A stretch of DNA of 64,000 nt from RGIG5057 sp964371585 (GTDB lineage: Bacteria > Bacillota > Clostridia > TANB77 > CAG-465), in assembly GCA_964371585.1 (NCBI GenBank), contig CAYJMD010000002.1, positions 124,001 through 188,000 of the forward strand, written 5' to 3'. Made by a program: the position numbers and the translations under genes. The notes beneath the pieces were generated by a model. It was not told where the DNA came from, searched no databases, and was given only the letters and a program-made list of their open reading frames with translations. Below, piece by piece: positions 46,981 to 54,859 of this stretch. Position 1 is the stretch's first letter. Each line of letters begins with the position of its first letter.

Positions 46981-47182
46981 TACTTATTCTATAATAAAAA
47001 GCTACATCTATTTTTAGATGTAGCTTTNNNNNNNNNNNNNNNNNNNNNNNNNNNNNNNNNNNNNNNNNNNNNNNNNNNNNNNNNNNNNNNNNNNNNNNNN
47101 NNNNNNNNNNNNNNNNNNNNNNNNNNNTTCTATAATACTTATTCTATAATAAAAAGCTACATCTATTTTTAGATGTAGCTTT
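46973..47182. other. Assembly gap: 100 N between identical 55-bp copies
   Basis: Bases 46973-47027 and 47128-47182 are identical over 55 bp around exactly 100 N (47028-47127). The repeat holds the end of the 221-aa gene and a terminator hairpin. As at 3063-3272, this is probably a contig overlap, not a real duplication. Confidence 0.85.
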
Positions 47183-47183
47183 T
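47151..47183. terminator. Bidirectional terminator (right copy)
   Basis: AAAAGCTACATCTA and TAGATGTAGCTTTT, 14-bp stem around a TTTT loop; the other copy is at 46997-47027. It serves the convergent GT4 and AI-2E units and is probably single in the genome. Confidence 0.85.
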
Positions 47184-47221
47184 ACTATTTTACTTTATAA
47201 ATCTTTTTAATTTTATAATTA

Positions 47222-48394
47222 TTATTTTATTTCTTTATTTATTATTTCTTGTAATGCATCTGATGTAAATTCTTTCTTTTTTGGAGTTTTTTTACTTGTA
47301 TCTTTTTTATTCTTGTCCTCTTCTATCTCATAGTACGAAGCTTTGTTAAATTTATAGTTAAATATAATTTTACAAACAGCGAGTACTGGAACAACAATTA
47401 TCATACCAAATATTCCAAGTAATATATTACCAACTAATAATCCTGAAAATACAAGTACTGGATGCAAATCTACTGATTTAGCTACTATATTTGGTTGTAA
47501 TATATTTGAATCTATAAGTTGTACTATAAGTAACAGTCCAAAAGTTAGTAACGCAAATAACGGACCTCCAACTGTTAAAGCATATAATGCTATAATAAGT
47601 TCTGATAATAATGCTCCTATATATGGTATAAAATTTAATAATGTAATTAATATACCAAATACTATTGCATAATCAAGACCTAATACCATACATACTATAG
47701 TTGTTAGTATACCAACTATAACACTATCAATAAATACACCTTTTATATATGAAAATATCAGTACATCTATTTCTTTAATTAATTTATATCTTGCTTTATT
47801 TCTTTTACCATTAGAAAAGAAGTTTATAAAATTATCTTTTATATCTTCCATATCTTTAACTAAAAAGAATGATACTATTAAAACAGTAAATATTGCTATA
47901 ATTGAATTAAATATACTTTGCAGTGTTGTAATAGAAAAATTAACTACATCATTAAAGTATTCATTTATTATAGCCATACCGTCAAACTCTGGATTTATAT
48001 TCATACTTTCTCCAAACCCAAGTGTTGTATCAATAATTTTATTTAAACTAACTACTATAGATTCATAGAGTTGTGGAAAATTATCAATAAGATTAGTTAA
48101 CTGTTCTGTAAATACTGGTATTATCATAGCAATTACTACACCTATTATTGCATAAATTATCATTAGTGCAAGCACTGCTGACCATTTTTTATCAAGCCCA
48201 AGCTTTCGTAGCTTAGTTGCTATAGGCATTGATATAAAACAAACTACTAGTCCTAAATATACTGGTATAAGTGCATCATTTATTTCTTTTAATGTACTTA
48301 AAATACCTAAATTTTGAAATACATAAAATAATACAATAATAACAGCTATATACATTATCTTATTTAGGAACTTAAAATTAAACTCTGTTTTCAT
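47222..48394 (-). CDS. AI-2E family transporter
   Basis: 390 residues, about eight membrane segments, with the PerM-like pattern (IVFGILITLLNFIPYIGALL and QPNIVAKSVDLHPVLVFSGLLVG) typical of the AI-2E/YtvI family. Members export small molecules or act as antiporters; the substrate is not evident. A charged C-terminal tail (about 350-390) is Lys/Asp-rich. GGGAGGG precedes the start. A weak promoter with extended -10 TGATATAAT lies at 48433-48441. Confidence 0.85.
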   Translation of the reverse strand: MKTEFNFKFLNKIMYIAVIIVLFYVFQNLGILSTLKEINDALIPVYLGLVVCFISMPIATKLRKLGLDKKWSAVLALMIIYAIIGVVIAMIIPVFTEQLTNLIDNFPQLYESIVVSLNKIIDTTLGFGESMNINPEFDGMAIINEYFNDVVNFSITTLQSIFNSIIAIFTVLIVSFFLVKDMEDIKDNFINFFSNGKRNKARYKLIKEIDVLIFSYIKGVFIDSVIVGILTTIVCMVLGLDYAIVFGILITLLNFIPYIGALLSELIIALYALTVGGPLFALLTFGLLLIVQLIDSNILQPNIVAKSVDLHPVLVFSGLLVGNILLGIFGMIIVVPVLAVCKIIFNYKFNKASYYEIEEDKNKKDTSKKTPKKKEFTSDALQEIINKEIK

Positions 48395-48628
48395 TTTACC
48401 CTCCCATAACTTAAAGTTATTTTTACTCTTTCATTATATCATAATAATAAAATTAAATCTAGTTATATACTAATAGTTATCCATTATTTTACATTTTTCG
48501 TGTTATATACAATCCTATCTGCCTATTTTTAAAGTATATTGTAATATATCACATATTACTATTATTTTAATACATACTAAATAATATATTTTAAGAGTGC
48601 TAAATTTAGTAAAGCCTAGCATAAATCC

Positions 48629-48657
48629 TTGCACTTTAATGTATGCCGTGATATACT
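48629..48657 (+). promoter_or_regulatory. SigA-type promoter of clpE
   Basis: TTGCAC, 17-base spacer, TATACT, 45 bases before the start codon. A GAGTGCTAA (right half of a CIRCE) lies at 48595-48603, 25 bases upstream of the -35. No CtsR GGTCAAA repeat was seen. The rest of 48395-48628 is AT-rich and shows no gene. Confidence 0.6.
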
Positions 48658-48702
48658 AAAGTATAAAGTATTATTAAAAAATAAATTTAGGAGGAATATA
48701 TT

Positions 48703-50976
48703 ATGTTATGTTCAGTTTGTAATAAAAATGTAGCTGTAATATTTGTAAATAAAGAAGGTACAAGAAATGGATATTGTCTTGATTGTGCTAAAGAAAAAGG
48801 AATAGATCCAATGCAAGCTATGATGGACCAATTATCTTCATCTAATAGCTCATTTGATATGTCTAATCTAACAGAACAGTTAGATAAATTTATGAGTAAC
48901 TTAGATCCAGACCAACTTGAAGCTCTTCAAAGTAGCCCATTTGCTTCATTCTCAGTAAATCCAGAAAATGGTAATGTTAATTTAAATGAAGAAGAACTAA
49001 ATGAAAGAATAACTAAAAAAACAGTTAAAGAGAAAAAGAAAAAACAGCTTTCTTTAGATATATATGGAGTAAATTTAACTCAAAAAGCAAAATTAAATGA
49101 ACTTGATAAAGTTATTGGTAGAGATAAAGAATTAGATAGAGTTATCCAAATATTAAATAGAAGAACTAAAAACAATCCTGCCCTTATCGGAGAACCTGGT
49201 GTTGGTAAAACTGCTCTTGTTTCTGCACTTGCTATTAAAATAGCTGATGGCTCTGTTCCAGCTAAACTTCAAGATAAGCAAGTTTACCTACTCGATATGA
49301 CTTCTCTTGTTGCTGGTACACAATTTAGAGGACAATTTGAATCTAGAGTTAAAACTATTATTGAAGAATGTAGAGAAAATAAAAATATAATTTTAGCTAT
49401 TGATGAAGTTCATAGTATTGTTGGTGGTCAAGAACATGATAATTCTATGAATGCTGCAAATATGCTTAAACCTGCACTTGCAAATGGCTATGTTCAACTT
49501 ATAGGTGCAACAACATTAAAAGAATATAGAAAATACATAGAAAAAGATACTGCTCTTGAAAGAAGATTCCAAAGTGTTATGATTGATGAACCTACTGAAA
49601 AAGATGCGGTTAAAATATTAAAAGGTATAAAAAAATACTATGAAGATTATCATAAAGTATTAATTCCAGATACTACAGTTGAAAAAGCTGTTGAGCTGTC
49701 TGTTAAATACATACATGATAGATTTCTACCAGATAAGGCTATTGACCTACTTGATGAAGCCGCTTCAAGAGTTAACTTAGATAATAATATTTTAGCTGAA
49801 GCTACTAAATTATCATTTAAAATAGCTGCTCTAGAAAAAAAATTAAAAGAGTATGAAGAGGAAACTGTAAATGATTCTACAAATGAACTTGAAGAACATT
49901 ATGAAAAAGTTGCTACTTTAAAAGCAGAAATATCTCGTTATCAAGATGAGCTTGATATATTAAATGATAATCTAAAACCACATAAAGTTACTGAAGATCA
50001 TCTAGCTCAAGTTATTGAACTTTGGACAAAAATACCAGTTGCTAGAATAACTACTAGCTCTAAACAAAAAATCTTAAACTTAGAAAATAATCTTAAGAAA
50101 AAAATTATTGGCCAAGATAAAGCTATAAAAGAAATAACAAATGCAATTATGAGAAAAAAAGCAGGAATCCAAAATATTATTAAGCCTCCTTCATTTATAT
50201 TTGTTGGACCTACAGGTGTTGGTAAAACTGCTCTTGTTAAAGCACTTGCATATGAACTATTTGATAATGAAAATCAAGTTATTAAACTAGATATGTCTGA
50301 ATATTCTGAGTCTCATAGTACATCTAAATTAATAGGTTCTCCTCCAGGATATGTAGGATACGATGAAGCTGGTCAATTAACAGAAAAAGTAAGAAGAAAT
50401 CCTTATTCAATTATATTATTTGATGAAATAGAAAAAGCTCATTCTAGTATATACAATGTACTACTTCAAATATTAGATGAAGGTAAACTTACTGATTCAC
50501 AAGGTAAATCAGTATCATTTAAACATACAATAATTATAATGACTTCAAATTTAGGTACTAATTTTAAAAATGATTCTTATGGATTTAACACTTCTGAATC
50601 TGAAGCTAAAATTCTTACTTCAAAAATTAATGATAGTTTAAAAGACTTCTTTACTCCAGAATTTTTAAATAGGATTGATGAAATTATATCATTTAACAAA
50701 TTAAATAAAGATAATATTATTGAAATAACTAATATTATGATTAATGATTTTCTAAAAGAAACTTCAAAAAAAGGATATATGTTTAAAGTTACTAATGATG
50801 TATCTTCTTTTGTAGCAAATGTTGGATATAGTCCTAGATTTGGAGCAAGAGAATTAAGACGTGCAATCCAAAGATATATTGAAGACTTTATAGCTCTTAA
50901 AGCAATAAAAGATGAAATTAAAATAAAAAAAGAATATACAATTGATATAAAAGATAATGAAATAACACTTGTATAA
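48703..50976 (+). CDS. clpE: ATP-dependent Clp protease ATP-binding subunit ClpE
   Basis: 757 residues. N-terminal zinc finger with C3, C6, C25 and C28 is the mark of ClpE. Two AAA+ domains follow: Walker A GEPGVGKTAL (about 165) and GPTGVGKTAL (about 502), Walker B segments IILAIDEVH and IILFDEIEKAH, and a short coiled-coil M-domain (about 370-425). It unfolds damaged proteins for ClpP under stress. mcsA and mcsB are not adjacent. Standalone gene with its own promoter and terminator. Confidence 0.93.
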   Translation: MLCSVCNKNVAVIFVNKEGTRNGYCLDCAKEKGIDPMQAMMDQLSSSNSSFDMSNLTEQLDKFMSNLDPDQLEALQSSPFASFSVNPENGNVNLNEEELNERITKKTVKEKKKKQLSLDIYGVNLTQKAKLNELDKVIGRDKELDRVIQILNRRTKNNPALIGEPGVGKTALVSALAIKIADGSVPAKLQDKQVYLLDMTSLVAGTQFRGQFESRVKTIIEECRENKNIILAIDEVHSIVGGQEHDNSMNAANMLKPALANGYVQLIGATTLKEYRKYIEKDTALERRFQSVMIDEPTEKDAVKILKGIKKYYEDYHKVLIPDTTVEKAVELSVKYIHDRFLPDKAIDLLDEAASRVNLDNNILAEATKLSFKIAALEKKLKEYEEETVNDSTNELEEHYEKVATLKAEISRYQDELDILNDNLKPHKVTEDHLAQVIELWTKIPVARITTSSKQKILNLENNLKKKIIGQDKAIKEITNAIMRKKAGIQNIIKPPSFIFVGPTGVGKTALVKALAYELFDNENQVIKLDMSEYSESHSTSKLIGSPPGYVGYDEAGQLTEKVRRNPYSIILFDEIEKAHSSIYNVLLQILDEGKLTDSQGKSVSFKHTIIIMTSNLGTNFKNDSYGFNTSESEAKILTSKINDSLKDFFTPEFLNRIDEIISFNKLNKDNIIEITNIMINDFLKETSKKGYMFKVTNDVSSFVANVGYSPRFGARELRRAIQRYIEDFIALKAIKDEIKIKKEYTIDIKDNEITLV

Positions 50977-51000
50977 AACAATAAACTATATAAAAAATAA

Positions 51001-51026
51001 ACTAGAGAATTTAATTATTCTCTAGT
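51001..51026. terminator. Terminator between clpE and rubrerythrin
   Basis: ACTAGAGAAT and ATTCTCTAGT, perfect 10-bp stem around 6 bases, T run on the plus strand. Confidence 0.82.
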
Positions 51027-51033
51027 TTTTATT

Positions 51034-51573
51034 TTAGTAATTTTTTGATTCAATTTCAAAGTATGATTGTGGGTGAATACAAACTGGACATACAGCTGGA
51101 GCTTTTGTAGCAGTGTGGATATGTCCACAATTTCTACATTTCCATACATAAGTACCATCTTTTTCAAATACTTTACCTTCTTCTAAATTTTTAAGTAAAG
51201 CATTATATCTAGCTTCATGTTCTTTTTCAATTTTACCAACAGCTTCAAATGCAAAAGCAAGTTTAGCAAAACCTTCTTCTTTTGCTTCTTTAGCAAATTT
51301 GTCATACATGTCTGTCCATTCAAAATTTTCTCCTGCCGCTGCATCTTTTAAATTTTCAGCAGTTGTAGGTACTGTATCTCCATGTAATGCTTTAAACCAC
51401 ATTTTGGCATGTTCTTTTTCATTATCAGCAGTTTCTGTAAATATTGCTGCAATTTGTTCATACCCTTCTTTTTTTGCTTGAGAAGCATAGTATGTATATT
51501 TATTTCTTGCTTGTGATTCACCAGCAAACGCAGCCATTAAATTAGCTTCTGTTTTTGTTCCTTTTAAATCCAT
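51034..51573 (-). CDS. rbr: Rubrerythrin
   Basis: 179 residues. N-terminal four-helix diiron domain with ESQARNKY, EKEHAKMW and EKEHEARY; C-terminal rubredoxin-like domain with CRNCGH and CPVCIH (Ile where Gly is usual). Peroxide and oxygen detoxification in anaerobes. The start is ATG 51573, 8 bases after AAAGGA; a longer frame adds MLK. It has its own promoter and is next to two unknown genes with similar promoters. Confidence 0.95.
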   Translation of the reverse strand: MDLKGTKTEANLMAAFAGESQARNKYTYYASQAKKEGYEQIAAIFTETADNEKEHAKMWFKALHGDTVPTTAENLKDAAAGENFEWTDMYDKFAKEAKEEGFAKLAFAFEAVGKIEKEHEARYNALLKNLEEGKVFEKDGTYVWKCRNCGHIHTATKAPAVCPVCIHPQSYFEIESKNY

Positions 51574-51618
51574 TTTCAACATCCTTTCTTTATATCAGTA
51601 TTATATTAATACAAGATT

Positions 51619-51647
51619 ATTATATCATTTTTAACTTATATAGTCAA
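51619..51647 (-). promoter_or_regulatory. Rubrerythrin promoter
   Basis: TTGACT, 17-base spacer ending AAAAATGA, TATAAT on the minus strand, giving extended -10 TGATATAAT. Confidence 0.75.
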
Positions 51648-51717
51648 GTATAACCAATATGTTAGTATTACATAATACATTTTATTCCAAAATTTTAGCA
51701 ATCAATATTTACATACT

Positions 51718-51750
51718 AAAAGCTACTAAACAATTTTGTTTAGTAGCTTT
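51718..51750 (-). terminator. Hairpin terminator after the 195-aa gene
   Basis: AAAGCTACTAAAC and GTTTAGTAGCTTT, perfect 13-bp stem; the minus-strand T run is short. Confidence 0.7.
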
Positions 51751-51754
51751 ATTT

Positions 51755-52342
51755 TTAGAATTTTTTTGCACTTGTAATAACAGGTCCTCCTACTCTTCTG
51801 TAATTAGTAGAAGCTCTTTTAAGTTGTGATGAATTAAAGCATGCAATTGACACTGGTATTTTTTGACTTAAAAAAGGTGTGTTTTCAATAACTGATTTTA
51901 AAAATTCCCACTCTGATTTTTTTTCTGCTAAAGTACTGCACTTTTTAAACAAAAAACCATATGCTTTCCTGGAAAGAAAATATTTCTCTTCAGAAAGGTT
52001 TGGGTTGTTATTTATTATACTTCTTAAAGTCACAATAATATCAAGCGATTTCATTTCCCACACACTTTGGATTTTTTTTCTAAACAAGTCAATATCCTTG
52101 TCATATAAATCTCTAAAATATGCGTTGATTTTAGTGTTTAAATTTCGAATATCACGAATATCTAGCGTGTATAAAGATCTTTCTAAATAAGTTTCTGCAT
52201 TTTCATTATGATAAAATGTAAGAACTTCTATTAAATCTTTTTTACCTTCTAAGATAGTAGGAATATCCTTTACTCTATCTTTAGAATTACTTCCTCCATA
52301 TTTTTTTTGAAAAAAAACAATTGTCTTCGCTCTAGCCTTCAT
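51755..52342 (-). CDS. Unknown protein, paralogue of the 185-aa gene
   Basis: 195 residues, function not recognised. N-terminal KKYGG (13-17), a central motif LRSIINNNPNLS (106-117) and a C-terminal LKSVIENTPFLS (148-159); the two motifs look like an internal repeat (L-K/R-S-x-I-x-N-N/T-P-x-L-S). The same arrangement is in the 185-aa protein at 52497-53054. Predicted mostly helical, basic, soluble. GGAGG ribosome binding site 9 bases upstream. Own promoter and terminator. Confidence 0.72.
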   Translation of the reverse strand: MKARAKTIVFFQKKYGGSNSKDRVKDIPTILEGKKDLIEVLTFYHNENAETYLERSLYTLDIRDIRNLNTKINAYFRDLYDKDIDLFRKKIQSVWEMKSLDIIVTLRSIINNNPNLSEEKYFLSRKAYGFLFKKCSTLAEKKSEWEFLKSVIENTPFLSQKIPVSIACFNSSQLKRASTNYRRVGGPVITSAKKF

Positions 52343-52396
52343 AATTTTGGCCTCCTTAATTAATTTAGCACTAATATATTATATTATTACAAAATT

Positions 52397-52425
52397 ATTA
52401 TATCATTTTTTGTCATATATGTCAA
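52397..52425 (-). promoter_or_regulatory. Promoter of the 195-aa gene
   Basis: Consensus TTGACA, 17-base spacer ending AAAAATGA, TATAAT, on the minus strand (extended -10). Confidence 0.8.
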
Positions 52426-52445
52426 ATAGAAAATATAAAAAATAA

Positions 52446-52481
52446 CCCTTTCTTGTTAAACATTTGTCTACCAAGAAAAGG
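52446..52481 (-). terminator. Terminator after the 185-aa gene
   Basis: Imperfect 16-base arms (CCTTTTCTTGGTAGAC with GTTTAACAAGAAAGGG, minus strand) followed by TTATTTTTT. Confidence 0.75.
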
Positions 52482-52496
52482 ATTTTAAATTATAAT

Positions 52497-53054
52497 TTAT
52501 TGTTTGTTTCTAATGTAATATTTAGGCATACCATAATCTCTATTTGAAAGATTTTTAATGCTATTTTCACAAGCTTCTAATAATTCAGGTGTATTTTCGA
52601 TAACAAATTTTAAAAATTTAAATTCTACTTTAACCTTTTTAACTGGTCTAGTCACAGATCCTTTAATATATCCTCTTGCCGGAGCTTGCTTAACATATAA
52701 ATCAAACTCAAGTTTAGGATTATTATTAATAGTACTTTTTATAATACGTATTAATGAAAGCTTAGAACATTTTTTTATTCTATCAAATTCAGTTTTAAAA
52801 GTTTCTGTTAGTACATATTCATCGTCTTTTTCATCTAATAATCTTTCTAAATATTCAAATATATGAGTATTTAATACACTTTCACTTTTTATTCCTAAAA
52901 GCTCTTGTGCTGCTGTTACATAATCACCTTGACAATCATAATTGCATTCTTTATTGTACAATGAACATACAACATCAAATGTTAATTTACCATCTTGCTT
53001 ACCACCATAATATCTTTTCCGAAGCTCTACTAATTTTTCAAAATCTAGTTCCAT
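52497..53054 (-). CDS. Unknown protein, paralogue of the 195-aa gene
   Basis: 185 residues, function not recognised. Shares RYYGG (14-18), a central IKSTINNNPKL (105-115) and LKFVIENTPELL (148-159) with its neighbour at 51755-52342. It has three cysteines at 30, 37 and 41 (C-x6-C-x3-C) that the neighbour lacks. Helical, soluble. AAGGAG ribosome binding site. Transcribed from its own promoter; spoIIIAH lies 81 bases upstream in the same direction. Confidence 0.72.
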   Translation of the reverse strand: MELDFEKLVELRKRYYGGKQDGKLTFDVVCSLYNKECNYDCQGDYVTAAQELLGIKSESVLNTHIFEYLERLLDEKDDEYVLTETFKTEFDRIKKCSKLSLIRIIKSTINNNPKLEFDLYVKQAPARGYIKGSVTRPVKKVKVEFKFLKFVIENTPELLEACENSIKNLSNRDYGMPKYYIRNKQ

Positions 53055-53101
53055 ACTTATCTCCTTATTAAAGTTTTATATTTAGCTTTATACAGGACTT
53101 T

Positions 53102-53130
53102 ATTATATCATTTTACATAATAAAAATCAA
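53102..53130 (-). promoter_or_regulatory. Promoter of the 185-aa gene
   Basis: TTGATT, 17-base spacer ending AAAATGA, TATAAT on the minus strand, starting 6 bases after the spoIIIAH stop. No terminator was seen between spoIIIAH and this gene. Confidence 0.7.
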
Positions 53131-53135
53131 GTGTT

Positions 53136-53795
53136 TTATTTTTCTATGGTTACAGTAACTTTATCAGCAGAAACTGAAAATCTATCAACTATTAAGCTTG
53201 TTATTTTTGCTATATCACTACTATCTATTTCATCACTACTTTTAATTACCACATTATAATTACCACTACTTGGTATTATAACTACATTGTCTATACCTTC
53301 TGATCTAATAATATTTTCTACCATTTTTATTAGATTTTTATTTGTTAATAAGTCATCTAGCTTCTTTTGATATTCATTTACCATATCTACTGATGTTTGC
53401 TCACTTTCAATTATATCTCTATAACTTTCACTTAGCTCTGAAAACATATTATCTCTATCATATTTAAATACCGCTATTGTTTCAGATTCATTATTAATAG
53501 TTATAATATCATCTGTAGACGTAGTTTCATTTGCTTTTTCGTAATTAAATACAGCTTCATTTTCATAAATATCTACTTCTTCATAGATATTTATATCTGA
53601 TAATGATGTGTCTTTTCCATTAACATATATAGTTTGACCCAAATTTTCCTCTCGCTCTGGATTGTACTCATAATTTATATAACTTGCTATTACAAACATT
53701 AGCATTAAAGATACAAATGCAATTTTACTCTTGTTTAAGTATACACCAATTTTTTTTAAAGCCTCTTTAATATTGTTATCTTTAATATTTTTCAT
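53136..53795 (-). CDS. spoIIIAH: Stage III sporulation protein AH
   Basis: 219 residues. One N-terminal membrane anchor (about 24-42), then an extracytoplasmic part with coiled coil and a YscJ/FliF-like ring-building domain at the C-terminus (about 110-219). In B. subtilis it meets SpoIIQ across the engulfment membrane to form a channel between mother cell and forespore. Last gene of the spoIIIA operon, 3 bases after spoIIIAG. Confidence 0.92.
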   Translation of the reverse strand: MKNIKDNNIKEALKKIGVYLNKSKIAFVSLMLMFVIASYINYEYNPEREENLGQTIYVNGKDTSLSDINIYEEVDIYENEAVFNYEKANETTSTDDIITINNESETIAVFKYDRDNMFSELSESYRDIIESEQTSVDMVNEYQKKLDDLLTNKNLIKMVENIIRSEGIDNVVIIPSSGNYNVVIKSSDEIDSSDIAKITSLIVDRFSVSADKVTVTIEK

Positions 53796-53798
53796 ATA

Positions 53799-54353
53799 TT
53801 ATTCACCTCTTTCAAATATTTGTACTTTGTATGAAGGAATATCTGTTAAATATGCTATAGCCTCTGTTATATCTGATTTAACATTGATATTTGAAGCTCC
53901 TGTAGCAACTACAATAACCCCCTCTACTTCTGGCATATATATAGTTTCAACTAAAACATCTTTATTACTCTGACCTTCATTATATACAACTTCTTTTTCA
54001 GTTACTTTTCCACTTTCCGTTTCTTCTTCTTTAGTATTATATATAGGTACAATTGTCTCATTATTACTAAAAGTAATCATAACAGAAGCATCTTTAATAC
54101 CTTCTATCTGGTTTAGTATTGATGTTAAATTATTCTCAACTTCTTTATAATAACTTATACTTGTGCTCTCTTCTTTAACATTATTTACCTGTTCTTCACC
54201 ATTTAATGTTGCCGTTACACTTTGTATATCCGAATCATTAAATATGAGTGAAAATGACACGAAAAGAATAATTAATAAAATTAATAAATATATTAATTTT
54301 TCCTTAGATTTATCTTTTTTTATGTTTTTTAAAGTTTCTAAATAATTCCCCAT
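53799..54353 (-). CDS. spoIIIAG: Stage III sporulation protein AG
   Basis: 184 residues. One membrane segment (about 23-40), then a ring-forming domain (about 60-184) with EGIKDASVMITF and VYMPEVEGVIVVA-like strands of the YscJ family. Forms a large ring in the mother-cell membrane part of the feeding channel. Between AF and AH with near-contact spacing. Confidence 0.92.
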   Translation of the reverse strand: MGNYLETLKNIKKDKSKEKLIYLLILLIILFVSFSLIFNDSDIQSVTATLNGEEQVNNVKEESTSISYYKEVENNLTSILNQIEGIKDASVMITFSNNETIVPIYNTKEEETESGKVTEKEVVYNEGQSNKDVLVETIYMPEVEGVIVVATGASNINVKSDITEAIAYLTDIPSYKVQIFERGE

Positions 54354-54354
54354 A

Positions 54355-54846
54355 CTATTCCCCTTTTTCTACAACTTCAATACTAGAATAGCTTATATCA
54401 TACTCAGTATTAATATATTCAACAACTTCATTTATATTAGCTATACTTTCTGTTTTAGCAATTTCTATGTATATTTTCTTAATGTTATACTCCTCATCTA
54501 CTAAAATATCAATTTCATTTACTAACACTTTTTTATCTTTTAGTTTTACATCTATATCTTCTTTTAGTGTATATATAAATTGATTTTTAATTAAATCTGT
54601 ACTATCAATACTATTTAAAGTTTGTCTAGTATCTATACTCTGTAGCATAGAAGTAAAGTCATATTCAAACTCAAAATTAGTTATTAAATTAATTATTGGA
54701 GAAAGTACTGTTACAATAGCAAGAAGTCCTATTAATATATATATATACTTTTTATTTTTACCAGCTGGTAAAATAAGCTCAATAAATGCAGTTATAATTC
54801 CTAAACTTAAAATTGATATTATAAAATTTTGAATCTCTTTTTCCAT
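54355..54846 (-). CDS. spoIIIAF: Stage III sporulation protein AF
   Basis: 163 residues, somewhat shorter than the B. subtilis protein. Two N-terminal membrane segments (about 7-28 and 33-52) and an extracytoplasmic C-terminal domain (about 90-163) with repeats of short strands. Positioned directly between AE and AG. Confidence 0.88.
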   Translation of the reverse strand: MEKEIQNFIISILSLGIITAFIELILPAGKNKKYIYILIGLLAIVTVLSPIINLITNFEFEYDFTSMLQSIDTRQTLNSIDSTDLIKNQFIYTLKEDIDVKLKDKKVLVNEIDILVDEEYNIKKIYIEIAKTESIANINEVVEYINTEYDISYSSIEVVEKGE

Positions 54847-54859
54847 ATACTTCCCCCTT

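Noticed and set aside
48395..48628. Small RNA or gene in the clpE-AI-2E intergenic region
   Set aside because: Apart from promoter signals and a CIRCE half-site there is no open frame with a ribosome binding site or stable fold that I can support.
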